From JAOBAU01 sp034667465 (GTDB lineage: Bacteria; Acidobacteriota; Thermoanaerobaculia; Gp7-AA8), in contig JAXDJV010000008.1 of NCBI GenBank assembly GCA_034667465.1, positions 124,001 through 188,000 of the forward strand: 64,000 nt of DNA, read 5' to 3'. The position numbers and the translations under genes were made by a program. The notes beneath the pieces were generated by a model. That model was not told the origin of the DNA. It searched no databases and was given only the letters and a program-made list of their open reading frames with translations. Each line of letters opens with the position of its first letter. Position 1 is the first letter of the stretch. Positions 1-7,604 of the stretch are shown here, piece by piece.

Positions 1-378
1 CGCGTCGTGTTCCTGAAGCAGACGAGGCTCGGACCAACCGTCCTCTACTTCGATCAGGGGGCGTACGACGTCGTGAAAGACGAGCGCGGTGAGCGGATCA
101 TCACGCCGGTGCAGTCGGATGCGGTGCACATCGATACGCAGCGCGGAGTCGCGGTGGCATCCGAGGAACCGCGGACGCTGAAAGAGTTCGAAGGCGCGGT
201 GGCGGCGGCGATCAAATCGCGTCCGCAGCGCGTCGAGATGGGCGCGGTGAACGAGCGCGCGCGTCAGCAGCAACAGAAGAACGGTTCCATCGCCGATTTT
301 CTGCAGCGCAACAAAGTGGTGATCGCGATTGCCGCGATCGGCGCCGCGATCGCGATGTGGCAGCTGCTGCGGAAGTAG
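1..378 (+). CDS. Partial hypothetical protein with C-terminal membrane anchor
   Basis: The reading frame is open to the left edge, so this is probably the C-terminal part of a longer protein; a GTG at 7 could also be a start. The visible part is soluble and charged, then a QQQQ-containing linker leads into one hydrophobic segment (about residues 103-120, VVIAIAAIGAAIAMW) and a short basic tail ending LLRK. That is the layout of a tail-anchored membrane protein. I do not recognise the family. It converges on the gene that ends at 443. Confidence 0.6.
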   Translation, partial: RVVFLKQTRLGPTVLYFDQGAYDVVKDERGERIITPVQSDAVHIDTQRGVAVASEEPRTLKEFEGAVAAAIKSRPQRVEMGAVNERARQQQQKNGSIADFLQRNKVVIAIAAIGAAIAMWQLLRK

Positions 379-400
379 CCGGCACGGCCGGCCGCGTATG

Positions 401-434
401 TGGCAGAGCCTTCGCGTCGTTTCCGATTCTGCCA
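401..434. terminator. Inverted repeat between convergent genes
   Basis: TGGCAGA at 401-407 pairs exactly with TCTGCCA at 428-434 across a 20-nt loop, between two convergent stop codons. There is no T-run, so a terminator role is only a guess. Confidence 0.25.
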
Positions 435-442
435 GTGACGGC

Positions 443-1075
443 TTACGACTCGACGATGCCGCGACGCGTCAGCTCATCGCGAAACCAGGCGACCGCTTCA
501 TCGCGCTCGACGACGTCACGCAAGGTGATGGTCGTCGTGCCGCCGTCGCGCTCCGTCACTTCGATCGACGCCGGCAGCACGCGAAAGCTCTTCATCGAGT
601 CCCAGCGATAACGTTTCGGGACTGCGAGATGAATGAGATGCGAGCGTCGCACGATCCCCTCGTCGTTCGCGACGAAGTTGCGAAATGTCCGCAGCCGCAG
701 ATCGAAGATTCCGAAGAGCAGCAGCATCAGCGGCGCGATGAACGACAACACATAAAACGCGAAGTGATGTCGCTGCTGCAGTCGTGAAATCGCTTCGACG
801 AACGCCATCACCGCGCCGGCGATCTCCACCCATCCGATCGCGCTGTGCGACGTCGTTCCTTTGCGGTGGTGAAGCTTCTCCGCGACGACGCTGCCGACGA
901 GCAATCCGCCGGCGAGCAGCTCGAGCGTCGGCAGCACGATCGAGTGATGCTCGCCGGCGTCGCTCAGATGCGCGATCGCGGCGCTGATGAGCATCAGCGC
1001 GCCGGTCAGATGCTGGACGGTTTGAACGCGCTTCGCGCGTGCGAAACGTCTCGACTTGAATCGGAACTCGGACAT
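443..1075 (-). CDS. Multi-spanning membrane protein of unknown function
   Basis: About 210 residues from the ATG at 1075 (protein begins MSEFRFKSRRFAR); the open frame upstream of it looks non-coding. Four hydrophobic stretches are visible (around LTGALMLISAAIAHL, LELLAGGLLVGSVVA, WVEIAGAVMAFVEAI and FYVLSFIAPLMLLLFGIF). A soluble C-terminal part follows (FRNFVANDEG through RDELTRRGI) that resembles a small beta-rich cytoplasmic domain of PH-like type. The family is not recognised. It is divergent from the EAL gene at 1127. Confidence 0.65.
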   Translation of the reverse strand: MSEFRFKSRRFARAKRVQTVQHLTGALMLISAAIAHLSDAGEHHSIVLPTLELLAGGLLVGSVVAEKLHHRKGTTSHSAIGWVEIAGAVMAFVEAISRLQQRHHFAFYVLSFIAPLMLLLFGIFDLRLRTFRNFVANDEGIVRRSHLIHLAVPKRYRWDSMKSFRVLPASIEVTERDGGTTTITLRDVVERDEAVAWFRDELTRRGIVES

Positions 1076-1126
1076 CGAGCGCGATGGTAACGGATGACGG
1101 CATCGCTTTTGGATTGATGAGCTGCA

Positions 1127-1957
1127 ATGGCCTCCGACGAAGCGAAGAAAGGAGTGCAGCGCGCGCTTGATGACGACCAGCTCCTCATCTTCTATCAGCC
1201 CATTCACGAACTGGAGTCGCGACGCATCGTCAGCGCGGAAGCGTTGCTCCGCGCGCGCCGGGGGAATGGCGAGATCCGGAGTGGCGAGAAGCTCGCTGAA
1301 GCAGCCGAGGAGTCGGCGGCGATGTATGCGCTCGATTCGTGGCTCGTGCGCACCGCGTACGACGATGCCGCGCGCTGGCAGCGAACTTCACCTCACGTAC
1401 ACATCAACATCAACCTTTCGCCGCGCGAGTTTCAGGAAGGGAATCTCGTCGATCGACTCGACAAGCTGATCGCCGGCTGCGGCACCGACTGGCATCGCGT
1501 CAATCTCGAGATCACCGAAACGAGCTACATCGAAGATCCGAAAGAGACGATGCACATGCTCGACGAATTGAAAGAGCGCGGCATGCAGCTGTGGCTCGAC
1601 GACTTCGGCACCGGCCACTCATCGATCGAGCACGTGAAGCACTTCCCGCTCGACGGGCTGAAGATTCCGGGCGAGTTCGTGAAAGACATTCCGGACAACG
1701 AGCGCTCGTGCGCGATCACGAAGTCGATCATCGTACTGGCGCACGACGTCGGACTCGCGGTCATCGCCGAGGGAGTGGAGCGGGAGGAACAGCTCGAACT
1801 GCTGCGCGAGCTCGGCGCCGATTACGTGCAGGGATTTCTCTTCAGCCGGCCGATGCCGGTCGGCGAATTCGTCACGCGACTTTCGTCGCAGCCTCTTCTT
1901 CCGACGGACAGTAGAAGTCGCGGCGCTGATCGAGATCCTTCATCACGTTCTTCTTGA
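1127..1957 (+). CDS. Stand-alone EAL-domain c-di-GMP phosphodiesterase
   Basis: A 276-residue protein made almost entirely of one EAL domain, the enzyme that opens cyclic di-GMP to pGpG. Visible motifs: EAL at residues 38-40 (AEALLR), NLS with the metal-binding Asn, EITE, DDFGTG, the lysine in LKI, AEGVE and QGFLFSRP. Catalytic residues therefore look largely intact. The usual LKID/LKIDRSF segment reads LKIPGEF, so the aspartate after KI is replaced by proline, which may lower activity. No GGDEF, PAS or receiver domain is attached, so input must come from a partner. The last ~25 residues overlap the 3' end of the convergent acyltransferase gene by 86 bp and are probably an extension without function. 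Confidence 0.88.
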   Translation: MASDEAKKGVQRALDDDQLLIFYQPIHELESRRIVSAEALLRARRGNGEIRSGEKLAEAAEESAAMYALDSWLVRTAYDDAARWQRTSPHVHININLSPREFQEGNLVDRLDKLIAGCGTDWHRVNLEITETSYIEDPKETMHMLDELKERGMQLWLDDFGTGHSSIEHVKHFPLDGLKIPGEFVKDIPDNERSCAITKSIIVLAHDVGLAVIAEGVEREEQLELLRELGADYVQGFLFSRPMPVGEFVTRLSSQPLLPTDSRSRGADRDPSSRSS

Positions 1958-2588
1958 ACTGCTCCGGGCCGCCCTTCGCCGTCATCTCGGCGATGTAGTC
2001 CTCGATCATCACGATCTCCGTGCGGAGGCGAACGGTCTTGAAGAGGATCGGAACGTGTCCCGGAATCTGCACGTGATGCAGTCCGCCGCTGTAGGCGATG
2101 AGCATCCGTCCCTGTTTGATGGCGAGGAGAATGTCGGCGATTCCGCCGCGCACCGTCATCGGATTGCCGTTGAGATCGAGTCCGTTGCGGCGCTTCATCC
2201 GGCCTTCCGGCGCGATGATCACCATCGACATCGGATCGATTTTGCTCAGCACCTCGAACCAGGTGTTGTCGCGCTCGCGCGTGATGGCGATGACGTGATG
2301 CGCGACGAACTTGAAGACGAGACCGACGAGCGGACGGCCGGTGGTCTTGTCGGCGGCGGGCACGACGCCGTGCGCGGCGATCCGCCAGAGAAAACTGGTC
2401 GGACAACCACCGACAAAGACCGGCTCGAAGAGAGAGGTGTGATTGAGGAACGCGACGAGGCGGATGTCCTTCCACGGCTGTTCGGGAACGTCGCCGACCC
2501 ACTTGAAATCGTGGCGATAGAAGATCCGGCTCAGGTACTTGAGCGAGATCAACATGGAAAAGACGAGCACGCTGCGGATCAGCGACAT
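1872..2588 (-). CDS. PlsC-like glycerophosphate acyltransferase family protein
   Basis: A 238-residue protein with an N-terminal hydrophobic anchor (LIRSVLVFSMLISL). It has two hallmarks of the lysophosphatidate acyltransferase superfamily: NHTSLFE (the NHx4D block, with Glu in the acidic position) and APEGRMKR (the PEG substrate-binding block). Such enzymes move an acyl chain onto a glycerophospholipid or related acceptor at the inner membrane. The NHx4E form is less usual, and the exact acceptor cannot be read from the sequence. It lies 37 bp downstream of the DUF72 gene on the same strand and converges with the EAL gene, overlapping it by 86 bp. Confidence 0.75.
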   Translation of the reverse strand: MSLIRSVLVFSMLISLKYLSRIFYRHDFKWVGDVPEQPWKDIRLVAFLNHTSLFEPVFVGGCPTSFLWRIAAHGVVPAADKTTGRPLVGLVFKFVAHHVIAITRERDNTWFEVLSKIDPMSMVIIAPEGRMKRRNGLDLNGNPMTVRGGIADILLAIKQGRMLIAYSGGLHHVQIPGHVPILFKTVRLRTEIVMIEDYIAEMTAKGGPEQFKKNVMKDLDQRRDFYCPSEEEAATKVA

Positions 2589-2608
2589 GGGAACGGCAAG
2601 AGAGTACG

Positions 2609-2627
2609 GACGGCGCGGGGCGCCGTC
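2609..2627 (-). terminator. Short GC-rich hairpin at the end of the DUF72 gene
   Basis: GACGGCGC (2609-2616) pairs perfectly with GCGCCGTC (2620-2627) around a 3-nt loop; it overlaps the stop codon of the minus-strand DUF72 gene. No clear T-tract follows, so it may be an attenuator or mRNA 3'-end structure. Confidence 0.3.
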
Positions 2628-3327
2628 AATGGGCGGCGAGAAACTCGACGGCGAATCGCGGACCCTTCGCCTCGTCTTCGTGCTTGAAGAAAACGTAGGC
2701 GTCGCCCCACGGCTGGCGGAGGATTCGGTCGCGCCACGCCGGCAGTTCGCCCGGCGCGTACTCGGTGCGGCGGAGCCGGAGATAACCCCACGACGCGGTC
2801 GGAATCACGAGCGCGTCGCGGTCGGTGACCTCGTCGGTGTCGGAGAGACAGATCGCCGAGTCGCGCTCGCGCAGCAGATCGTAGACGGCGTCATCGCGCC
2901 ACGAGTCGTGGCGGAACTCGAACGCGACGCGCTTGTCCGCGGGCAGGAGCGCGATGAAGTCGCGCAACTTCGCGACGTCTTTGCGCGAGTACGGCGGAAG
3001 CTGAAAGAGGATCGGGCCGAGCTTCGGACCGAGCACCGAGGCTGCTTCGAACAGGTAGCGAACGTCGTCGGCGCAATCGACCAGCTTCTTCTGATGCGTG
3101 ATCCGCTGCGGCGCTTTGATGACGAACGTGAAGTCGTCGGGAACCTGCGTTCCCCATTTCTCGACTGTCTTCGGATCGGGCATCCGATAGAACGTGTTGT
3201 TGATCTCGACGCTGCCGAAACGCTCGGCGTAATACGGCAGCATCTTCGCGGCCGGAAGATCGTCCGGATAGAAGATCCCCTTCCATTCTTTGTAGCTGTA
3301 GCCGCTCGTTCCGACGATCAGTCGCAT
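2626..3327 (-). CDS. DUF72 (YecE-like) family protein
   Basis: A 233-residue protein starting MRLIVGTSGYSY, the characteristic opening of the DUF72/YecE family (TIM-barrel fold, biochemical role unknown). Other family features: the YAERFGSVEINNTFYR block, FVIKAPQRITH, LGPILFQLPP, and the late AYVFFKHEDEAKGP segment where many members read YVYFNNTxxG. Length is typical. The ATG at 3327 is well placed. Upstream there is a TATTAA box but no good ribosome site, consistent with a leaderless start. Confidence 0.85.
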   Translation of the reverse strand: MRLIVGTSGYSYKEWKGIFYPDDLPAAKMLPYYAERFGSVEINNTFYRMPDPKTVEKWGTQVPDDFTFVIKAPQRITHQKKLVDCADDVRYLFEAASVLGPKLGPILFQLPPYSRKDVAKLRDFIALLPADKRVAFEFRHDSWRDDAVYDLLRERDSAICLSDTDEVTDRDALVIPTASWGYLRLRRTEYAPGELPAWRDRILRQPWGDAYVFFKHEDEAKGPRFAVEFLAAH

Positions 3328-3331
3328 GGCG

Positions 3332-3490
3332 TCACTTTAATACTCCGCCCCAGGCGGCAGGATGCGAAAAGGTCCAGACGTGACCGCCGGGATCGGCAGC
3401 CGTGTATTGGTATGGATGATCGGCAGGCGAACGGACGATCGTTCAGCGCCGCGACGGTTTCTTCATCGATCGCATCTGCGTCCATCGACT
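3332..3490 (-). pseudogene. Decayed VOC/glyoxalase-like C-terminal fragment
   Basis: The minus strand of the 293-bp gap between 3328 and 3620 reads DHPYQYTAADPGGHVWTFSHP and then AAWGGVLK before a TGA at 3332-3334. The block YxAxDPxGHxWTF is typical of the C-terminal half of PhnB-like VOC (glyoxalase-fold) proteins. Another reading frame just upstream (around 3430-3490) gives MDADAIDEETVAALNDRPFA, so a frameshift seems to separate the two pieces. No complete gene can be built. I read it as the remnant of a lost VOC gene; the family assignment rests on one motif. Confidence 0.4.
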
Positions 3491-3620
3491 GAGGAACGAG
3501 TTGCGTATGGCGAAGCGCGTCAGATATTCACCCGGCCGAACCGAAGTTTCACTGTTCATGATCTTGAAGTCCGGTGCCGCGAACATCGTCACATTATGCA
3601 GAGAGAGATATTCTTCTGTG

Positions 3621-5108
3621 ATGCGTCGCCTTCTCATCCTTCTCCTTCTCGCAATGCCGCTGCAGGCGCAGCAGCTCGGCTCGATCTCCTTTCCGAACTC
3701 CGGCAGCGAAGCGGCGCAGAAGCCGTTCCTGCGCGGCGTCGCAGCGCTGCACAGCTTCTGGTACGAAGAGGCGGCGGACGCGTTCCGCGAAGCCGAGTCG
3801 GTCGATCCCGATTTCGCGCTTGCGTACTGGGGCGAGGCGATGACGTACAACCATCCGATCTGGATGGAGGTCGATCTTCCCGCGGCGCAGAAAGTGATCG
3901 ACAAGCTCGCCAAAATCCCCGCGAAGACACCACGCGAAGCGGCGTACGTCGACGCGATCCGCGCTCTCTACGGAACCGGCGAGAAGCACGAGCGCGACGT
4001 CGCATACGAACATGCGATGGAACAGCTCGCGCTCGCGAATCCGAACGACGCCGAAGCGCAGGCGTTCCACGCTCTCTCGATCCTCGGGCTTCGCGCAGCT
4101 GACGAGCCGGACGCGCGCAAACAGATCCGCGCCGCCGCGATTCTCGAGCCGCTCTACGCCGCGAATCCGATCCATCCCGGCGTGCTGCACTACCTCATCC
4201 ACGCGTACGACGATCCGTTGCACGCGCCGCTCGGACTGCGCGCCGCGCGAACCTACGCGAAGGTCGCGCCGGCGGCGTTCCATGCGCTGCACATGCCGTC
4301 GCACATCTTTCTGCAGCTCGGCATGTGGAAGGAAACGATCGCGTCGAACGAACAGTCGTACGCGGTCTCGAAGGAGTGGACGACGCGCAAAGAGCTGCCG
4401 CGGACGAAACGCGATCTGCACAGTCTGCAGTGGCTGCTCTACGCGTATCTCCAGGACAACCGTTTCGCCGACGCAAAGAAACTCCTCGCCGAGATCGCGC
4501 CGGTGGCCGGCGAAGATGCGCGCGAACGGACGACGCGCTCGACGATGCTGGCGCGCTACGCGATCGAAACCGGTGACTGGAGCGTGCTGCCGGCGACGCT
4601 CGAAGTTCCGGCGACGGCCGATGCGCCGCACGCCGGCTGCACCGCGAAACGATATGGCGGCGATTCGTCACCGCTGGCATTCGCATTCGGACTCGCCGCC
4701 ATCTCGCGCGGCGATGCATCGTCGGTAAAGATCGCGCTCGAACAACTCGCGGCATTACGCGCCGCGAAGAAGGATGAAGTCGCGGCGCGAACAATCCTGG
4801 CGATGACGAAGGAGCTCGAAGCGTCGCTCGCGGCGTCAAAGGGCAAGGTGGATGAGTCGCTCGATCTCGCCAGAGAGGCGGTCATGATCGAAGAGCGACT
4901 CGGCTCGCCTTCCGGCCCGCCCGACACGATCAAGCCGGCGCTCGAGCTGTACGGCGAACTGTTGCTGAAGAACAAAAAAACGACGCTCGCTGCAGAGCAG
5001 TTTCAGCGATCGCTCGCGCGCACACCGAATCGACGGCTGTCGATGGTCGGAGCGGAGAAAGCCGGGACGATCACCATCGCAGCGGCGGATCTCGCATACT
5101 TTCCCTGA
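3621..5108 (+). CDS. Secreted TPR-repeat protein
   Basis: About 495 residues from the ATG at 3621, which gives a clear signal peptide (MRRLLILLLLAMPLQAQ). A purine-rich stretch (AGAGAGAG) lies a little upstream. The mature protein carries helical repeats of TPR type: LHSFWYEEAADAFREAESVDPDFALAYWGEAMTY near the start, and a conserved HPGVLHYLIHAYDDP block with LHMPSHIFLQLGMWKETIASN in the middle. This pattern is known from tetratricopeptide proteins of unknown role in Acidobacteria and Bacteroidetes. Substrate or partner is unknown. It converges with the LuxR-type gene at 5144. Confidence 0.8.
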   Translation: MRRLLILLLLAMPLQAQQLGSISFPNSGSEAAQKPFLRGVAALHSFWYEEAADAFREAESVDPDFALAYWGEAMTYNHPIWMEVDLPAAQKVIDKLAKIPAKTPREAAYVDAIRALYGTGEKHERDVAYEHAMEQLALANPNDAEAQAFHALSILGLRAADEPDARKQIRAAAILEPLYAANPIHPGVLHYLIHAYDDPLHAPLGLRAARTYAKVAPAAFHALHMPSHIFLQLGMWKETIASNEQSYAVSKEWTTRKELPRTKRDLHSLQWLLYAYLQDNRFADAKKLLAEIAPVAGEDARERTTRSTMLARYAIETGDWSVLPATLEVPATADAPHAGCTAKRYGGDSSPLAFAFGLAAISRGDASSVKIALEQLAALRAAKKDEVAARTILAMTKELEASLAASKGKVDESLDLAREAVMIEERLGSPSGPPDTIKPALELYGELLLKNKKTTLAAEQFQRSLARTPNRRLSMVGAEKAGTITIAAADLAYFP

Positions 5109-5122
5109 CAGATCTCCGTCGA

Positions 5123-5139
5123 GCGGCCGGTCAGGCCGC
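5123..5139. terminator. Hairpin between convergent genes
   Basis: GCGGCC (5123-5128) and GGCCGC (5134-5139) form a perfect 6-bp stem with a 5-nt loop in the 35-bp gap between the convergent TPR and LuxR-type genes. No T-run follows on either strand. Confidence 0.3.
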
Positions 5140-5143
5140 AACG

Positions 5144-5416
5144 TCAGAGCTCGATCAAACCGTTGCGGACGCCGAAGCGATAGAGCCCGAGGTTGTCGTC
5201 GAGCTGCAGCTTGCGCAGCAGCCGCGCGCGATGCGTCGTCACCGTCTTCACGCTGATCGCGAGGTCGACCGCGATCTGCTTCAGACGCTTACCGGTCAGC
5301 AGCAACATCAACACTTCCTGCTCGCGCGGCGAGAGTTTGCTCTCCGCGAGAGCGCTCTCGCCGCGCGTGGCAATTTCAGTCGCACAACGGGTACAAATAA
5401 TCGATCCGCTCGTCAT
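5144..5416 (-). CDS. Small LuxR/GerE-type helix-turn-helix protein
   Basis: A 90-residue protein: an N-terminal ~25 residues with a CTRC pair, then a complete GerE-type DNA-binding domain (LSPREQEVLMLLLTGKRLKQIAVDLAISVKTVTTHRARLLRKLQL). It has no receiver or ligand-binding domain, so it is a stand-alone regulator. The two cysteines alone are too few for a full zinc site in a monomer. It lies head-to-tail behind the membrane-anchored gene at 5453 with 36 bp between them, but its own start and promoter are unclear. Target genes are unknown. Confidence 0.75.
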   Translation of the reverse strand: MTSGSIICTRCATEIATRGESALAESKLSPREQEVLMLLLTGKRLKQIAVDLAISVKTVTTHRARLLRKLQLDDNLGLYRFGVRNGLIEL

Positions 5417-5452
5417 GCCGCGGAGTGTAAGCGGATGTCCGACAGCGTTTTC

Positions 5453-5890
5453 TTACCTGGACGTTTTGCGGCAGTTCTGCAGCGCGACGTTGTAAAGCTG
5501 CACGCAACCCTGACTCTGCCCGAGACCCCGCTTGCCGCACTGCTCGGCGGACCATTTCCCCGAGGCCAGAATCTCGTCAGGAGCCGGAATGCCTTCGCAC
5601 AGTTCCGGTGACGGCTCCGCTTTCGAAAGGCACGACGTGAAGAAGATCTGCGTCTGCACCTGACTGATGAAACCGGTCTCGCGCTTCAAATGCGCCAGCG
5701 ATTCGTCGAGACAGGCAGCGGCAGTTTTCCCCTGTCCGAACGACTCCCCTTCCGCCTGCAGCTTCTGGGTTTTTTGCTTGAGCTCCCCGCCGTGCTCGCG
5801 GACGTAGTAGTAGCCGGCGACGGAAATCCCGACGATCACCAGCACGAACAGCCCGAAGAGAACGAGGATGATTTTCAGCCAGCCCGGCAT
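5453..5890 (-). CDS. Membrane-anchored hypothetical protein, cysteine-containing
   Basis: 145 residues from the ATG at 5890, preceded by a strong GGAGGAG ribosome site. One N-terminal membrane helix (LKIILVLFGLFVLVIVGISVAGYYYV) is followed by a helical, charged region and a C-terminal part with six cysteines (CLDESL, FTSCLSKA, LCEGIP, QCGKRG, CVQLYN, NCRKTS). That suggests disulfides outside the cytoplasm. The family is not recognised. It is divergent from the selenoprotein gene, and the perfect palindrome at 5911-5930 lies between the two. Confidence 0.65.
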   Translation of the reverse strand: MPGWLKIILVLFGLFVLVIVGISVAGYYYVREHGGELKQKTQKLQAEGESFGQGKTAAACLDESLAHLKRETGFISQVQTQIFFTSCLSKAEPSPELCEGIPAPDEILASGKWSAEQCGKRGLGQSQGCVQLYNVALQNCRKTSR

Positions 5891-5910
5891 GTCGACTCCT
5901 CCCGATGTGT

Positions 5911-5930
5911 GATCGTAACGCGTTACGATC
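5911..5930. promoter_or_regulatory. Perfect 20-bp palindromic operator candidate
   Basis: GATCGTAACGCGTTACGATC is identical to its own reverse complement. It lies between two divergent genes. Its right half holds TACGAT (5924-5929), six bases before the GTG start of the plus-strand gene, where a -10 box would be. A dimeric repressor bound here could shut off both genes. The regulator is not identified. Confidence 0.6.
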
Positions 5931-5935
5931 GTTGT

Positions 5936-6673
5936 GTGGCGGAGTTGAGTGAGCTCGGGCTGGCGTTGCGTGCGTATCTCGCCGCCTATCGCTGGCGAAC
6001 GATCGATCCCGTTCCCTGGTCGCCGCTGCGCAAACCGCTCGGCGAAGCGAACGTCGCAATCGTCTCCACCGCCGGCATGGTGCTGCCGGAACAGGAGCCG
6101 TTCGACAACGATCGCCGCGGCGGCGACGTCAGCTTTCGCGAGATTCCATCGGACGCGCAAACGTCAACGCTGATCGACACGCATCGCAGCCGCTCCTTCG
6201 ACCATTCCGGCATCCGTGCCGACGCCAACCTCGGCTTCCCGATCGATCGTCTGCGCGAGCTCGCGGAAGAAGGTGCGATCGGACGCGTCAATCATCGCCA
6301 TCTGTCGTTCATGGGCTCGATCACCGCGCCGGGAAGACTGGTGCGCGACACGGCGCCGGTCGCCGCACAGCTGCTCGTCGATGATGGCGTCGATGCAGTG
6401 CTGCTCGTCCCCGTCTGACCGATGTGCAATCAGGCCGTGAGCCTGATCTCGGCGGAGCTCGAACGTCGCGGCATCGCAACCGTCTGCATCATGCTGCTGC
6501 GCGAAGTCGCGGAACGCATTCATCCGCCGCGCGCGCTTTGCGTTCCGTATCCGCACGGATATCCGCTCGGCGCGCCGCACGACGCGGAATTGCAGAAGCG
6601 AATCATGCGCGCCGCGCTGGCGATGCTGGAGCTCGACGGTCCGCCTCCGCTGCTGCGCGATTACGCCGACTGA
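5936..6673 (+). CDS. Probable selenoprotein, glycine/sarcosine/betaine/proline reductase B-like family (UGA = Sec161)
   Basis: Two open stretches, 5936-6415 and 6419-6673, are in the same frame and are separated only by a TGA at 6416-6418. Read through, they give a 245-residue protein with no other stop. Around the TGA the protein reads VLLVPV-U-PMCNQAV. This matches the U-x2-C redox site of the selenoprotein B family (related to GrdB/PrdB) as I remember it, where the site follows a DGVDAVLL(T)PV strand. The N-terminal half has the family pattern PWSPLRKPLGEANVAIVSTAG, VSFREIP and GFPIDRLRELAEEG; the part after the TGA continues with IHPPRALCVPYPHGYPLG. The GTG at 5936 has a TACGAT box 6 nt upstream and no ribosome site. 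A perfect hairpin begins 10 nt after the TGA. Automatic gene callers would split or truncate this gene. Its 3' end overlaps the convergent Rieske gene by 13 bp. No selenium machinery gene is in the window. Confidence 0.8.
6429..6447 (+). promoter_or_regulatory. Candidate bacterial SECIS hairpin
   Basis: ATCAGGC (6429-6435) pairs perfectly with GCCTGAT (6441-6447) around the loop CGTGA. The loop begins 17 nt after the TGA at 6416-6418. It is short and has G as its second base followed by U. These agree with the loose published description of bacterial SelB-binding hairpins as I remember it. The hairpin lies inside the coding sequence, as bacterial SECIS elements must. Confidence 0.6.
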
Positions 6674-7551
6674 GTGGCCGCCTGTTTGTTCTCCGCGCGC
6701 ACGCGCACTTCGCCCTTCACGACTCTCACTTCGAAGCGCCGCGCCGGGAACGTCGCCGGACCATCGACGACATGTCCGTCGGTGACGTCGAATCGCGAGG
6801 CATGCCACGGACATTCGATGACGTTGCCGTCCAGCTTCCCTTCCGACAACGGACCGCCGAGGTGCGGACAGGTATCGGTGATCGCATGGATCTCGCCGTC
6901 GCGTTTGATCATGCAGATAGCGACGCCGTCGGCGACGACGCGCAGCGGCTTCCCTTCCTTCAGATCGGATTCGTCGGCAACACGCGTGAAGTGTTCCGGC
7001 TTCGTGGCGTCGGCGGTCGCGGTGTGATCGATGCCGATCTGTTCGCCGAAGACGAGATGTCCGCCGAGGTACGCCGATGCGTTCGCGATCGCGAAGCCGA
7101 GCATCGACAGCGCGATGCCGCTCTGTCGCGTCTTCTTCTTCTTTCGCATGAAGTACGACGACGTGTAGAGCGCCGTCGCGGCGACGTTCAGCAGTCCGTG
7201 CACGAGTCCGATTTTCTTTCCGCGATCGTACGTGTCCGACCAGTCGGCGGCGCCGGTCGCCGCGGCACCGAGCGCGCCGAGAATGCCGATGCCGAGAACC
7301 GCGTCGGCGCCGGCACCGAGCTCCTCACGGCCGGTGAGGCCTTCGAGCGCATCGAGCACGAGCGCGCAGGTCCACGCGCCCACCGGAATCGCGACGAGCG
7401 CGGGATGCAGCGGATGTCCGAGCCAGACGCCGTGCAGCAGATTTTTCACTTCGCGCGGCAGCACGTCATGAATGGCTTGCTGCAACGGATCGCTGACGTC
7501 GTCAATCCAGGCGGGAGCGGCGATGGCGTTGATCAGCGGTTCGGTGTTCAT
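6661..7551 (-). CDS. DUF2231 membrane domain fused to Rieske [2Fe-2S] domain
   Basis: About 296 residues from the ATG at 7551 (MNTEPLINAIAAPAWIDD); an ATG four codons upstream (7563) is also possible. The N-terminal half is a DUF2231-type four-helix membrane domain (HGVWLGHPLHPALVAIPVGAWT, VLGIGILGALGAAATGAADWSD, GLVHGLLNVAATALYTSSYFM, IALSMLGFAIANASAYLGGHLVF). The C-terminal third is a Rieske ferredoxin domain with both cluster-ligand pairs, CPHLGG and CPWHAS. This suggests a membrane-bound electron carrier, probably with a haem-binding helical part (inference). It is last in the minus-strand chain beginning at 9549, 53 bp after the GAF gene. Confidence 0.85.
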   Translation of the reverse strand: MNTEPLINAIAAPAWIDDVSDPLQQAIHDVLPREVKNLLHGVWLGHPLHPALVAIPVGAWTCALVLDALEGLTGREELGAGADAVLGIGILGALGAAATGAADWSDTYDRGKKIGLVHGLLNVAATALYTSSYFMRKKKKTRQSGIALSMLGFAIANASAYLGGHLVFGEQIGIDHTATADATKPEHFTRVADESDLKEGKPLRVVADGVAICMIKRDGEIHAITDTCPHLGGPLSEGKLDGNVIECPWHASRFDVTDGHVVDGPATFPARRFEVRVVKGEVRVRAENKQAATQSA

Positions 7552-7604
7552 GCCGAATTGCATGTGCCAGAGCGTTGCCAGCGCGAAAGAAGAAGAGTCC
7601 GCTG

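Noticed and set aside
6416..6418. Treating the TGA as a plain nonsense mutation in a pseudogene
   Set aside because: The frame, the family motifs and the SECIS-like hairpin all continue past it with no other lesion.
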